A stretch of DNA of 60,966 bases from Nocardiopsis sp. NRRL B-16309. Lineage in GTDB: Bacteria; Actinomycetota; Actinomycetes; Streptosporangiales; Streptosporangiaceae. Positions 23,649 to 33,032 of the stretch are shown in pieces (positions within the stretch are counted from its first letter, which is position 1; every line of letters starts with the position of its first letter). The notes beneath the pieces are model-generated. The model saw only the letters and a program-made list of their open reading frames with translations, had not been told where the DNA came from and did no database searches. Position numbers and translations under genes: made by a program. The DNA lies in assembly GCF_001279585.1 (NCBI RefSeq), contig NZ_LGEC01000081.1:1-60966 (forward strand), given 5' to 3'.

Positions 23649-25682
23649 CTACTCCTCGCCCTTGGCGACCAGCGTGAGCACGTCGTACGTGGCCACCGGC
23701 TCGCCGTCCTGGTCGGTCACCAGCGCGTCCCAGCGCACCTCGCCGTACTCCGCGTTCGTGCGCGGGGTGATCTGCTTGGCGGTCAGCGTCACCCGGATGG
23801 TCGCCCCCTCCTTCACCGGAGTCAGGAACCGCAGGTTGTCGACGCCGAAGTTGGCCAGCACCGGCCCGGGCGCCGGGTCCACGAACAGCCCCGCCGCGAG
23901 GGAGACCACCAGGTACCCGTGGGCCACGATCCCGCCGAACAGCGGGTTGGCGGCGGCGGCCTCCTCGTCGGTGTGCGCGTAGAAGGTGTCCCCGGTGAAC
24001 TCCGCGAAGTGGTCGATGTCGGCCCGGGTGACCGTGCGCTCCGCCGACTCGATCGTGTCGCCGATCCGCAGCTCCGCCAGGTTCTTGCGGAACGGGTGGA
24101 CGTCGCCGACCGCCCGCCGCGACCCGGTGGTCCACTGCCCGGTGATCGCCGTGAGCATGTCCGGCGTCCCCTGCACGGCCGTGCGCTGCATGTGGTGCTT
24201 GACACCGCGCACACCGCCCATCTCCTCGCCGCCGCCCGCGCGGCCCGGACCGCCGTGCACCAGCACCGGCAGCGGGGAGCCGTGCCCGGTGGACTCCTTG
24301 GCGTCCTCCCGGTTGAGCACCAGGATCCGGCCGTGCCACGGCGCCGAACCGAGCACGACCTCGCGGGCCACGTCCTCGTCCCGCGTGACCAGCGACCCGA
24401 CCAGGCTGCCTCGGCCGCGCGCCGCGAGCTCCACGGCCTCGGCCACCGATCCGTAGGCGATGACCGTGGCGACCGGTCCGAACGCCTCCACCTCGTGCGG
24501 CTCGGTGGCACCGGCCTCCGCCCGCAGCAGGATCGGCGACATGAACGCGCCCGACTCGGCGTCGGCACCGGCCGCGTCCACCTGGCCGGGGTCGCCGTAG
24601 ACCAGTCGGCAGGAGGTCCGCAGCGCCTTGACCGACCTGCGCACCTCGTCGCGCTGGGCGAGGGAGACCAGCGGCCCCATCCGGGTGTCCGCCTGGTCCG
24701 CCGCCCCCACGACCACCTTGGACAGCCGGTCGGCCAGCGCCTCGGTGACGGCCTCGGCCATCGGCTCGGGCACGAGGATCCGGCGGATGGCGGTGCACTT
24801 CTGCCCGGCCTTGACGGTCATCTCCGCCACGACCTGCTTGACGTACAGGTCGAACTCCGGGTCCTCGACCGCCACGTCAGGTCCCAGGATCGAGCAGTTG
24901 AGCGAGTCGGCCTCGACGTTGAGCTGCACGCCGCCGCTGACCACGTTCGGGTGGTTGCGCAGGATCGCCCCGGTGGACGCCGAACCGGTGAAGGACAGGA
25001 TGTCCTGCGGCCCCAGCGCGTCGACCAGCCCCTCGTGCCCGGCGCTGAGCACCTGGAGCGCCCCCTCCGGGAGCAGGCCCGACTCGATGATCCGCCGCAC
25101 GACCGCGACCGTGAGGTAGGCGGTCTGCGGAGCGGGCTTGACGATGCTCGGCAGGCCAGCGATGAAGGCGGGCGCGAGCTTCTCCAGCATGCCCCAGACG
25201 GGGAAGTTGAAGGCGTTGATCTGCACGGCCACGCCCGGACGGGACGTGTACACGTGCTGGGCGACGAACGTGCCCGCCCTGCCGAGGGGCTCGGAGGGCC
25301 CGTCCAGGATGACGGTGGAGTTGGGCAGCTCGCGCCGCCCCTTGCTGGAGAAGCTGAACAGCGTGCCGAAGCCGCCGTCGACGTCGACCATCGTGTCGCG
25401 CGCGGTGGCGCCGGTCCGGTGCGAGAGCGCGTAGAACTCGTCCTTGTACGCCATCAGGTGCTTGGCCACCTCCTTGAGGAGGTTGGCCCGCTGGTGGAAG
25501 GTCAGCGCCCGTACCGCGGGTCCGCCGACCGTGCGCGCGTACTCCACCATCGCGCCGACGTCGGGGCCCTTCCGCGAGAACAGGGCGACGGTCTCGCCGG
25601 TGTTGGCGTCGGCGAGCGGTGTGCCCTCGTCCGACGGGGTGAACCATGATCCCTGCGCGTAGCTCTCCAGTACTGCGGACAC
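23649..25682 (-). CDS. paaZ: Phenylacetate degradation bifunctional protein PaaZ
   Basis: 677-residue fusion: an N-terminal aldehyde dehydrogenase (about 1-520; catalytic Cys in KAGQKCTAIRR, cofactor region NAFNFPVWGMLEKLAPAF) and a C-terminal MaoC-like hot-dog hydratase (about 535-677; EFTGDTFYAHTDEEAA...GIVAHGYLVVSL). It opens the oxepin-CoA ring and oxidises the resulting semialdehyde in aerobic phenylacetate breakdown. The usual paaABCDE and paaK genes are not in the window. GTG start at 25682 with GGAGGAGAGGA upstream. The neighbouring amine oxidase and aldehyde dehydrogenase operon would supply phenylacetate. Confidence 0.93.
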   Translation of the reverse strand: MSAVLESYAQGSWFTPSDEGTPLADANTGETVALFSRKGPDVGAMVEYARTVGGPAVRALTFHQRANLLKEVAKHLMAYKDEFYALSHRTGATARDTMVDVDGGFGTLFSFSSKGRRELPNSTVILDGPSEPLGRAGTFVAQHVYTSRPGVAVQINAFNFPVWGMLEKLAPAFIAGLPSIVKPAPQTAYLTVAVVRRIIESGLLPEGALQVLSAGHEGLVDALGPQDILSFTGSASTGAILRNHPNVVSGGVQLNVEADSLNCSILGPDVAVEDPEFDLYVKQVVAEMTVKAGQKCTAIRRILVPEPMAEAVTEALADRLSKVVVGAADQADTRMGPLVSLAQRDEVRRSVKALRTSCRLVYGDPGQVDAAGADAESGAFMSPILLRAEAGATEPHEVEAFGPVATVIAYGSVAEAVELAARGRGSLVGSLVTRDEDVAREVVLGSAPWHGRILVLNREDAKESTGHGSPLPVLVHGGPGRAGGGEEMGGVRGVKHHMQRTAVQGTPDMLTAITGQWTTGSRRAVGDVHPFRKNLAELRIGDTIESAERTVTRADIDHFAEFTGDTFYAHTDEEAAAANPLFGGIVAHGYLVVSLAAGLFVDPAPGPVLANFGVDNLRFLTPVKEGATIRVTLTAKQITPRTNAEYGEVRWDALVTDQDGEPVATYDVLTLVAKGEE

Positions 25683-25731
25683 CTGGCGGTCCTCTCCTCC
25701 GGCTGCGACTCTGCTTGGCACAGTATTACAG

Positions 25732-25745
25732 ACCGATCGTTCAGT
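25732..25745. promoter_or_regulatory. PaaR-like operator upstream of paaZ
   Basis: ACCGATCGTTCAGT, an imperfect 14-base dyad (10 of 14 positions symmetric) resembling sites of TetR-type PaaR repressors, 50 bases before the paaZ start in an AT-richer patch. Confidence 0.45.
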
Positions 25746-25796
25746 AAATAGGGCATGAAGGGACGGACCCGCACCGACCTGCTGTTTCTCCCGTGA

Positions 25797-26750
25797 TCAG
25801 ACCGACTGACGCGCCTCGGCGCGGATCTCCCTCGCCGTCACTCCGAACTCAGCGCGCAGCATGCGCCCCAGGTGTCCCGTGTCGAGCACGCCCCACCGCG
25901 CCGCGATCACGGCCGTCGGCCGCTCCGCGAGCACCGGGTCCGCGAGGTCGCGCCGGATCCGCGCCAACCGCTCCGACCTCACCCACCGCGCCAGCGTGAA
26001 TCCCCCCGCACGGCACAGCGTGTACAGGTACCGCGTCGACATCCCGTGCGCCGCGGCCACCGACTCCGCCGACAGGCCCGGGTCGCCCAGATTCGCCAGG
26101 CAGTACGCCCGGACCCGGTCCAACGGGTCCTCGTCATCGCTGGGGAACGTGTCGGAGAACGCCGCGCACACCAGTGACACCAGCGCCGACGCCATGTGGT
26201 GCTGGGCCGCGCCGCTCGCGCCGTCGCCCACGCCGCCGGACGCCATCCCCTGGAACATCGCCGACACGATCCCGCGCAGCCCGGTGTCCGCCCGGACCGG
26301 CATGGCCACCCGCCGCCGCAGCACGTCCGCGTGCGCGCCGAACCGTGCGCTGGGCACGCCCACCACCACGGTGTCGTAGGGCTCCCAGAACGGCAGTTCG
26401 TACGGGTGGCCCGTCTCGTACACCACCAGGTCGCCGGGGTTCAGAAGGCACTGCCGGCCGCCCTGGTCCACCCCCGCCCGGCCCGAGCCGTGCCAGGCCA
26501 CCTTGATCAGGTCGGGATCTGAGGACCCCATCACCGAGGTGTCGCGCCGCACCACGACCGGGTCGGCGGTGATGTGCGTCAGCACCAACTGGTCCACTCG
26601 CGCCGAGGTGAACGCGCCGTGGAAGGGCAGGCCGCCGGTGGTGCGCATGCGCAGGGGAGCGAAGGCCCGGGAGGCGGCGTCCTCGAAGGTGTCGAGCCGG
26701 TCGATGATGCCCCGGTGGCGCCCCCGGTCAACGGAGTGCGTGGTGCTCAC
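25797..26750 (-). CDS. AraC family regulator, FeaR-like
   Basis: 317 residues. The N-terminal AraC-binding-like domain is at about 1-190 (FAPLRMRTTGGLPFHGAFTSARVDQLVLTHITADPVVVRR). The C-terminal double helix-turn-helix has GLSAESVAAAHGMSTRYLYTLCRAGGFTLARWVRSERL. The domain pair is that of FeaR, which in E. coli activates the amine oxidase tynA and the aldehyde dehydrogenase feaB. Here the divergent operon encodes exactly those two enzyme types, so the same role is a strong inference. GTG start with GGGAGAGG upstream. Confidence 0.9.
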   Translation of the reverse strand: MSTTHSVDRGRHRGIIDRLDTFEDAASRAFAPLRMRTTGGLPFHGAFTSARVDQLVLTHITADPVVVRRDTSVMGSSDPDLIKVAWHGSGRAGVDQGGRQCLLNPGDLVVYETGHPYELPFWEPYDTVVVGVPSARFGAHADVLRRRVAMPVRADTGLRGIVSAMFQGMASGGVGDGASGAAQHHMASALVSLVCAAFSDTFPSDDEDPLDRVRAYCLANLGDPGLSAESVAAAHGMSTRYLYTLCRAGGFTLARWVRSERLARIRRDLADPVLAERPTAVIAARWGVLDTGHLGRMLRAEFGVTAREIRAEARQSV

Positions 26751-27163
26751 GCCCCTCTCCCTTCCCCCACATCTCGTGCCTGACGTGGGCGTACGAACGA
26801 TGCCGGGTCCTCGGATGTTAACCGCGTCACCATCACCGGGCAAGGGTGAGCCGAGCGCCGGGCGGGCCCGTGCACGAATCGGCGAACGGCCGTGCGCACG
26901 ATGGCGACAGTGACCGGCATCACCCGCGTAGCTTCCCCAGCACGGTCGCGACGCCGCAGGAACGGGACTCGTCCACGTCCGCGTCCCCGCCTCCGGAACA
27001 CGGCGCCCATACCCCGGCCCCGCGGTGCCACCCGCGCTCCGGCGGTCAGGGCCGACGGGAAGGCAGTCGGTCTCGTTTGACCACACGCGAACCACCAGCA
27101 CCGCACGCGCAACAGCACGACCAGCACTCACACGAACCACGAGGGAAAGGCCAGGTGGAACCG
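26751..27163. other. Divergent control region of the amine-oxidase operon
   Basis: 413 bases between the FeaR-like regulator and the aldehyde dehydrogenase. No gene is convincing. It must hold both promoters and the AraC-type binding sites; I could not define the repeats with confidence. Confidence 0.5.
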
Positions 27164-28606
27164 ATGAGGACCGAGATCCGGACCGACATGCTGATCGACG
27201 GCGAGTGGAGCAAGGGGAACGGGACCACGTTCCCGACCCTCGACCCGGCCACGGGGGAGGTCCTGGCCGAGGTGCCCGAGGGCACCGAGGCCGACGTGAA
27301 CGCGGCCGTGACCGCCGCCGCGCGGGCCTTCGAGTCCGCCGAGTGGGCGGGGATGCTCCCCGCCGCCCGCGCCAAGCTGCTGCTCAGGCTCGCCGACCTG
27401 CTGGAGGCCGACGCGGACGCCTTCGCCCGCCTGGAGACCAGCGACCAGGGACAGCCGCTCGGCGTCAGTGGCGGGTTCGCCGTCCCCAACGCCGTCGAGC
27501 ACCTGCGCTACTACGCGGGCTGGGTCACCAAGATCACCGGAGTCACCGCACCGCTGTCCATCCCCGACGTCGACTACCGCACCCGTCGCGAACCCCTCGG
27601 CGTGTGCGCGCTCATCACGCCGTGGAACTTCCCGCTCATGATCCTGATGTGGAAACTCGCCCCGGCCCTGGCCACCGGCAACACCGTGGTCGTCAAGCCG
27701 GCCGAGCAGACCCCGCTCACCACCCTGCGCCTGGCCGGGCTGGTCAAGGAGGCGGGTATCCCGGACGGGGTCGTCAACGTCGTCACCGGCGGACCCGGGG
27801 TCGGCCGGGCCCTGGTCCGACACCCCGGGGTCGCCAAGGTGTCCTTCACCGGCTCCACCGAGGTCGGCCGCGAGATCGGAGCCCAGGCGGGCCGCGCGCT
27901 CAAGCACGTCTCGCTCGAACTGGGCGGCAAGGCGCCCTCGATCATCGCCTCCGACGCCGACATCGACGCCGCCGTCGCGGGCAACCTCATGGGCGGCCTG
28001 CTCAACTCCGGCCAGGTCTGCGCCGCCTACACGCGGTTCTTCGTCGACTCCGCGCGCCACGACGAGTTCGCGGAGAAGCTCGCCGCCGGGGCCGCGGCCA
28101 TGAAGCTCGGCCACGGCCTGGCCGAGGACACCCAGATGGGCCCGGTGGTCTCCGCCGAGCAGCGCGACCAGGCCGAGAGCTACGTGCGCATCGGCCGGGA
28201 GGACGGCGCCCACCTGCACGACCGCGCCCCGCTGGACGACGACCGCGGGTTCTTCGTGCGCCCCGCCGTGTTCTCCGGCGTCACCGACGACATGCGCATC
28301 GCCCGCGAGGAGATCTTCGGCCCCGTCCTGTCCGTCCTGCCCTACGACGACCCCGACGAGCTGGTCGCCCGCGCCAACGACACCGAGTACGGGCTCGCGG
28401 CGGTGATCTGGTCCCGCGACATCGGCACCGCGAACCGCCTCGCCGCCCGGGTGCGCGCGGGCACCGTGTGGATCAACATGCCGCCGTTCCTGGACGCCGC
28501 GGCCGCCTGGGGCGGGATGAAGGCCTCCGGGCTCGGCCGGGAGATGGGCTGGTCCGGCATCGACGCCTACACCCAGGTCAAGAGCATCTGGACCAACCTG
28601 GCCTGA
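27164..28606 (+). CDS. NAD-dependent aldehyde dehydrogenase (phenylacetaldehyde type)
   Basis: 480 residues, tetrameric aldehyde dehydrogenase fold. Catalytic cysteine in GQVCAAYTR, general base glutamate in LELGGKAPSI, NAD-binding TPWNFP and FTGSTEVGREI. It oxidises an aldehyde to the acid; given the next gene, the substrate should be the aldehyde made by the amine oxidase. Start: ATG at 27164 after AGGTGG; a GTG three codons upstream with AAAGG is the alternative. First gene of a three-gene operon. Confidence 0.92.
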   Translation: MRTEIRTDMLIDGEWSKGNGTTFPTLDPATGEVLAEVPEGTEADVNAAVTAAARAFESAEWAGMLPAARAKLLLRLADLLEADADAFARLETSDQGQPLGVSGGFAVPNAVEHLRYYAGWVTKITGVTAPLSIPDVDYRTRREPLGVCALITPWNFPLMILMWKLAPALATGNTVVVKPAEQTPLTTLRLAGLVKEAGIPDGVVNVVTGGPGVGRALVRHPGVAKVSFTGSTEVGREIGAQAGRALKHVSLELGGKAPSIIASDADIDAAVAGNLMGGLLNSGQVCAAYTRFFVDSARHDEFAEKLAAGAAAMKLGHGLAEDTQMGPVVSAEQRDQAESYVRIGREDGAHLHDRAPLDDDRGFFVRPAVFSGVTDDMRIAREEIFGPVLSVLPYDDPDELVARANDTEYGLAAVIWSRDIGTANRLAARVRAGTVWINMPPFLDAAAAWGGMKASGLGREMGWSGIDAYTQVKSIWTNLA

Positions 28607-28666
28607 CCGACACCCGCGTCCCGCACACCGACGCCGGCCTCACCACATCCATCCCCGGAGGAACCG

Positions 28667-30649
28667 ATGGCCACCACCGACACCCCGGCGGCGCATCCCC
28701 TCGACGCCCTCACCCCCGACGAGATCACCGCCGCCCGCACCCTGCTCACCACGACCGGCCACGCCACCGACGCCACCCGGTTCGCCTACCTCGGCCTGGA
28801 GGAACCCGCCAAGGACGACCTCCTGGCCCACACGCCCGGCACGCCCGTCGACCGCCGGGTCCGCGTCCTGCTGCACGACACCGGCGGCGGACCCGCCCAC
28901 GACGTCGTCCTGTCCCTCACCCACGGTCGGATCGACTCCGACCGGACCCTGGACGCGGCCACCGACGGCCAACTTCCCGTCCTCGACGAGGAGTTCGCCC
29001 TGGTGGAGGAGGTCCTGTCCACCGACGAGGACTGGCTGGCCGCCCTGCGCGCCCGCGACCTGGACCCCTCCACCGTCCGGGTGGCCCCGCTGTCGGCCGG
29101 GGTCTACGACGACGAGTACCCCGAGGAACGCGGCCGCCGCATCCTGCGCGGACTCGCCTTCGTCCAGGAGCACGAGACCGACCACGCCTGGGCGCACCCG
29201 GTGGACGGACTCGTGGCCTACGTCGACGTCGTCGGCAGGACCGTCGACCGGGTCATCGACTTCGGGCCCGTGCCGATCCCGACCGAGTCCGGCAACTACC
29301 CCGATCCCGAGGTGAGCGGGCCGCCGCGCACCACCCAGAGGCCCATCGAGATCACTCAGCCCGAGGGGCCGAGCTTCACCCTCGACGGCAACGTGCTGAG
29401 CTGGGAGAACTGGTCGCTGCGGATCGGCTTCGACGCCCGCGAGGGGCTGGTGCTGCACCAGATCGCCTTCGCCGACCGCGACCGGGGGCGGGAGCGCTCG
29501 ATCGTCCACCGCGCCTCCATCGCCGAGATGGTCGTCCCCTACGCCGACCCCTCGCCCGTGCGGTCCTGGCAGAACTACTTCGACACCGGCGAGTACATGG
29601 TCGGCCGCTACGCCAACGCCCTCCGGCTCGGCTGCGACTGCCTCGGCGACATCACCTACATGGACGCCGTCCTCGCCGACGAGCGCGGAGAGCCACAGAC
29701 CCTCCCCAACGCCGTGTGCCTGCACGAGGAGGACGTCGGGGTGCTGTGGAAGCACAGCGACCTGTGGGCGGGATCGTCCGAGACCCGGCGCCGGCGGCGG
29801 ATGGTGATCTCCTTCTTCACCACCGTCGGCAACTACGACTACGGGTTCTACTGGTACCTCTACCTCGACGGCACGATCGAGTTCGAGGCCAAGGCCACCG
29901 GCATCGTGTTCACCTCCGCCCACCCCGGCGGCGACTACCCCTACGCGACCGAGATCGCCCCCGGACTGGGCGCGCCCTTCCACCAGCACCTGTTCTGCGC
30001 CCGGCTCGACATGGCCCTGGACGGCACCGCCAACCGTGTGGTGGAGGTGGACGCCGCCCGCGTCCCCATCGGCCCCGACAATCCGCGCGGCAACGCCTTC
30101 ACCCAGAAGCACACCGTGCTGGCCTCCGAGAACCAGGCCCAGCGCGACGCCGACGCCTCCGTCGACCGGGTCTGGCACATCACCAACCCCGGCTCCCCCA
30201 ACCGGCTCGGCCGCCACGTCGGCTACGCCCTCCAGCCCGAGGGCAAGCCGGTCCTGCTCGCCGATCCCGCCTCGTCGGTGGCCGCGCGCGCCGCCTTCGC
30301 CACCCGCCACCTGTGGGTGACCGCCTACGATCCCGCCGAGCGCTACCCGGCGGGCGACTTCGTCAACCAGCACCCGGGCGGCGCCGGCCTGCCCGCCTAC
30401 GCCGCCGCCGACCGCGACCTGGACGGCCGGGACCTGGTCGTGTGGCACACCTTCGGCCTGACGCACGCGCCCCGCCCGGAGGACTGGCCGATCATGCCGG
30501 TCGACCACACCGGCTTCACGCTGCGCCCGGTCGGCTTCTTCGACCGCAACCCCACCCTGGACGTGCCCGCCACCGCCGCGGGTGCCTGCCACTCGCGCGG
30601 ACCCGCCACGGCCGCGGACACCGAGCGAACGGACTGCTGCCATGACTGA
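28667..30649 (+). CDS. Copper-containing primary-amine oxidase
   Basis: Oxidatively deaminates primary amines (tyramine, phenethylamine) to aldehydes, releasing ammonia and H2O2. 660 residues, the usual bacterial length without the extra D1 domain. The topaquinone precursor is Y390 in the TxxNYD motif, the catalytic base is D306 in YFDTGEY, and copper ligands are H439 and H441 (HQH) plus the histidine of THAPRPEDWPIMP (about 600). No signal peptide is visible, so it is cytoplasmic like the Arthrobacter enzymes. Middle gene of the amine operon; its end overlaps the permease start by eight bases. Confidence 0.95.
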   Translation: MATTDTPAAHPLDALTPDEITAARTLLTTTGHATDATRFAYLGLEEPAKDDLLAHTPGTPVDRRVRVLLHDTGGGPAHDVVLSLTHGRIDSDRTLDAATDGQLPVLDEEFALVEEVLSTDEDWLAALRARDLDPSTVRVAPLSAGVYDDEYPEERGRRILRGLAFVQEHETDHAWAHPVDGLVAYVDVVGRTVDRVIDFGPVPIPTESGNYPDPEVSGPPRTTQRPIEITQPEGPSFTLDGNVLSWENWSLRIGFDAREGLVLHQIAFADRDRGRERSIVHRASIAEMVVPYADPSPVRSWQNYFDTGEYMVGRYANALRLGCDCLGDITYMDAVLADERGEPQTLPNAVCLHEEDVGVLWKHSDLWAGSSETRRRRRMVISFFTTVGNYDYGFYWYLYLDGTIEFEAKATGIVFTSAHPGGDYPYATEIAPGLGAPFHQHLFCARLDMALDGTANRVVEVDAARVPIGPDNPRGNAFTQKHTVLASENQAQRDADASVDRVWHITNPGSPNRLGRHVGYALQPEGKPVLLADPASSVAARAAFATRHLWVTAYDPAERYPAGDFVNQHPGGAGLPAYAAADRDLDGRDLVVWHTFGLTHAPRPEDWPIMPVDHTGFTLRPVGFFDRNPTLDVPATAAGACHSRGPATAADTERTDCCHD

Positions 30650-32045
30650 GCGCACGAAACCGGCACGGGCCGGCGCCCCCCTGGGACTCCGGGGATCGCT
30701 GGGAACCGCGGGCATCGTCTTCCTCGTCGTCGCCGCGGCCTCGCCGCTGGTCGCGATCGGCGGCGCGCTTCCGGTGATGATGGCCATCGGCAACGGCGCG
30801 GGCGTCCCGGTGGCCTACCTCGCGGTGACGGTCGTCCTGCTGCTGTTCAGCGTCGGCTACGCCGGGATGAGCCGCCACGTGGAGGGCGCGGGCGCGTTCT
30901 TCGCCTACGTCACCGCGGGGCTCGGCCGGACCACCGGCGCGGGTGCCGTGGGTCTGGCCCTGCTCTCCTACACCGCCATCCAGGCGGCGGTCTACGGACT
31001 GGCCGGGGCCGCCCTCGGCGGAACCGTCGCCGCCTACGGCGGGCCGGACCTGCCCTGGTGGCTGTGGAGCGGAGTGCTGCTCGCCGTCGTGGGCGTGCTC
31101 GGCTTCCGCAGCATCGACGTGGGTACGCGCGTGCTCAGTGTGCTCATCGTGTGCGAGGTCGGGGTCCTCGCGGTCCTGGTCGGCGCGGTGTTCCTGCGGG
31201 GCGGCGCCGAGGGCCCGAGCGCGGAGCCGTTCACGGCCGGGGCCTTCCTCTCCGGGTCGCCCGGGATCGGGCTGATGTTCGCGGTGGCGTGCTTCATCGG
31301 CTTCGAGGCGACGGCGATCTACAGCGAGGAGGCCCGGGACCCGGGACGGACCGTGCCCCGCGCGACCTACGCGGCTGTGCTGCTCATCGGCGGCTTCTAC
31401 ACGCTCGTGTCCTGGGCCGTCGTCGTGGGGGTCGGCACGGGGCAGGCGCGGACCGCCGCCCTGGAGGACACCGAGGGGCTCGTGTTCTCCGTGGCCGCAC
31501 TGTACGCGGGGCCGGGTGTGGCCGTGACCATGGAGATCCTGCTGCTCACCAGCCTGTTCACGGCGCTGCTGGCGTTCCACAACACGATCGCCCGCTACCT
31601 GTACGCGATCGGGCACACCGGCGGCGTCCTGTCGCCGCTCGCGGGTACGCACGTCCGCCACGCGTCGCCGCACGTGGCCTCGCTCGTCCAGTCCGCGGCC
31701 GCGGCCGTACTGATCGCGGTGTTCGCGCTGGCCCAGGCCGATCCGGTACTCCAGGTGTTCACCTGGATGAGCGGCATGGCCACGCTGGGAGTGCTGGCGC
31801 TCATGGTGCTCGTGAGCGTGGCGGTCGTGGCGTTCTTCGCCAGGACGGGCGCGGACACGCGGTGGTGGCACGCCCGGATCGCGCCGGTTCTGGGAGCCGT
31901 GGGACTGGTGGGTGTGGCGGCGCTGGTGCTGTCCAACTTCACCACGCTCATCGACGGGTCCACAGGGCTGGCGGTGTTCTTCGTGGCCCTGCTCGTGGCC
32001 GCGTTCGCGGCGGGGGCGGTCCCGGCGGCCCTGCGCCGGGAGTGA
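30642..32045 (+). CDS. APC family amino-acid/amine permease
   Basis: 467-residue membrane transporter with about twelve helices. The family start is GLRGSLGTAGIVFLVVAAASPLVAIGGALP, and FIGFEATAIYSEEARDPGRTVPRA is the classic APC loop after helix 6. Translational coupling to the amine oxidase (ATGACTGA overlap) indicates it imports the amine substrate. The operon is amine uptake, deamination, aldehyde oxidation. Confidence 0.92.
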   Translation: MTERTKPARAGAPLGLRGSLGTAGIVFLVVAAASPLVAIGGALPVMMAIGNGAGVPVAYLAVTVVLLLFSVGYAGMSRHVEGAGAFFAYVTAGLGRTTGAGAVGLALLSYTAIQAAVYGLAGAALGGTVAAYGGPDLPWWLWSGVLLAVVGVLGFRSIDVGTRVLSVLIVCEVGVLAVLVGAVFLRGGAEGPSAEPFTAGAFLSGSPGIGLMFAVACFIGFEATAIYSEEARDPGRTVPRATYAAVLLIGGFYTLVSWAVVVGVGTGQARTAALEDTEGLVFSVAALYAGPGVAVTMEILLLTSLFTALLAFHNTIARYLYAIGHTGGVLSPLAGTHVRHASPHVASLVQSAAAAVLIAVFALAQADPVLQVFTWMSGMATLGVLALMVLVSVAVVAFFARTGADTRWWHARIAPVLGAVGLVGVAALVLSNFTTLIDGSTGLAVFFVALLVAAFAAGAVPAALRRE

Positions 32046-32053
32046 CGTAGCGA

Positions 32054-32107
32054 CGTGTCGACCCGTCGCCTCGACCACCGGTGCGGACATGGCGACAGGT
32101 CGACACG
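32054..32107. repeat. Gene-end repeat with 16-base inverted arms
   Basis: CGTGTCGACCCGTCGC (32054-32069) pairs with 32092-32107 at 15 of 16 positions around a 22-base loop, starting nine bases after the permease stop. Octamer phasing (TCGACCCG, TCGCCTCG) ties it to the dispersed family. It may end the amine operon. A smaller tract (TCGACATA, TCGACCCG) lies at 32243-32258. Confidence 0.7.
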
Positions 32108-32262
32108 GTGGCGGGCCGGCTCCCCGTCACCCTCAGGACGCGCGAACCCCTGACGGCGCCCCACCGCACGGGGTACGGTGTCGAACACCTGTAGACGCGC
32201 ACGAAGGCGCTTTGTCGGCGACCGTAACCACTGGTCACTTTGTCGACATATCGACCCGACGC

Positions 32263-32799
32263 CTACTCCTTGACGAGCGGGAGCACCTCGGCGCCCGGGA
32301 GCCCGCCCACCAGCGGGCCCGGCACGTACAGCTTCGACCGGCGCAGACCGCTGCCCACCACGACCGACGGGGTGTCCACCACCGCCTTGTCCACCAGGAC
32401 CGGCCACCCCTCGGGCAGCCCGAACGGCGTGATGCCGCCGTACTCCATGCCCGTCAGCCCGGTGGCCTCCTCCATGGGCGCGAACGAGATCTTGCGGGCG
32501 CCCAGGTGGCGCCGGACCATCCCGTTGACGTCCGCGCGCTGGGTCGCGAGCACCATGCAGGCCGCGTAGGTCACCTCGCCGCCGCGCTTGGCCGCGAGCA
32601 CCACGCAGTTGGCGCTGGTCTCCAACGGCATCCCGTAGCGCTCGCAGAACGCGGCGGTGTCGGCCAGCTCCGGATCGATCTCCGCGACCCGCACCCGGTC
32701 CCGGTCTCCCTCCGCCAGACCGTCGAGCGCGGCCCTGGTCGGCTCGGCCAGCCAGTCCGGGTGCTCGTCGGGCCGCGTCCAGTCAAGTGCGTCGGTCAT
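32263..32799 (-). CDS. YbaK/EbsC-type aminoacyl-tRNA deacylase domain protein
   Basis: 178 residues. The N-terminal part (ADTAAFCERYGMPLETSANCVVLAAKRGGEVTYAACMVLATQRADVN) and GLTGMEYGGITPFGLPEGWPVLVD match the YbaK/ProX editing domain that hydrolyses mischarged tRNA. Stand-alone members act in trans; substrate specificity is not shown here. The ATG has GGGAGG four bases upstream. Confidence 0.88.
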   Translation of the reverse strand: MTDALDWTRPDEHPDWLAEPTRAALDGLAEGDRDRVRVAEIDPELADTAAFCERYGMPLETSANCVVLAAKRGGEVTYAACMVLATQRADVNGMVRRHLGARKISFAPMEEATGLTGMEYGGITPFGLPEGWPVLVDKAVVDTPSVVVGSGLRRSKLYVPGPLVGGLPGAEVLPLVKE

Positions 32800-33032
32800 G
32801 GGCGCCTCCCTCGTCGAACCGCTTCTCGCCGCCAGCGTAGTGAGGCCCGGCGGCGCCCGCCGCACGGACGGATCCGGCCCCCCGCACGGACGTGTCCCCC
32901 CCCATCGCGGGCGCCGGCACCCGCGATGGGGGACCCCTTCCCGCCGCCTGGTCGACGGTCGCTTCGGGGCGCGGGAGTCGGCGCCCACTGGCGGGAGCCG
33001 GGAACGGCAGGGGCCGGGGTCGGAACCGCCGG

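Noticed and set aside
27025..30645. 1206-codon plus-strand frame
   Set aside because: A +1 shadow of the aldehyde dehydrogenase and amine oxidase genes; composition is almost entirely Arg/Pro/Gly/His.
28640..30793. 717-codon minus-strand frame
   Set aside because: Antisense of the amine oxidase; Gly/Val/Gln-rich repetitive text with no fold or motif.
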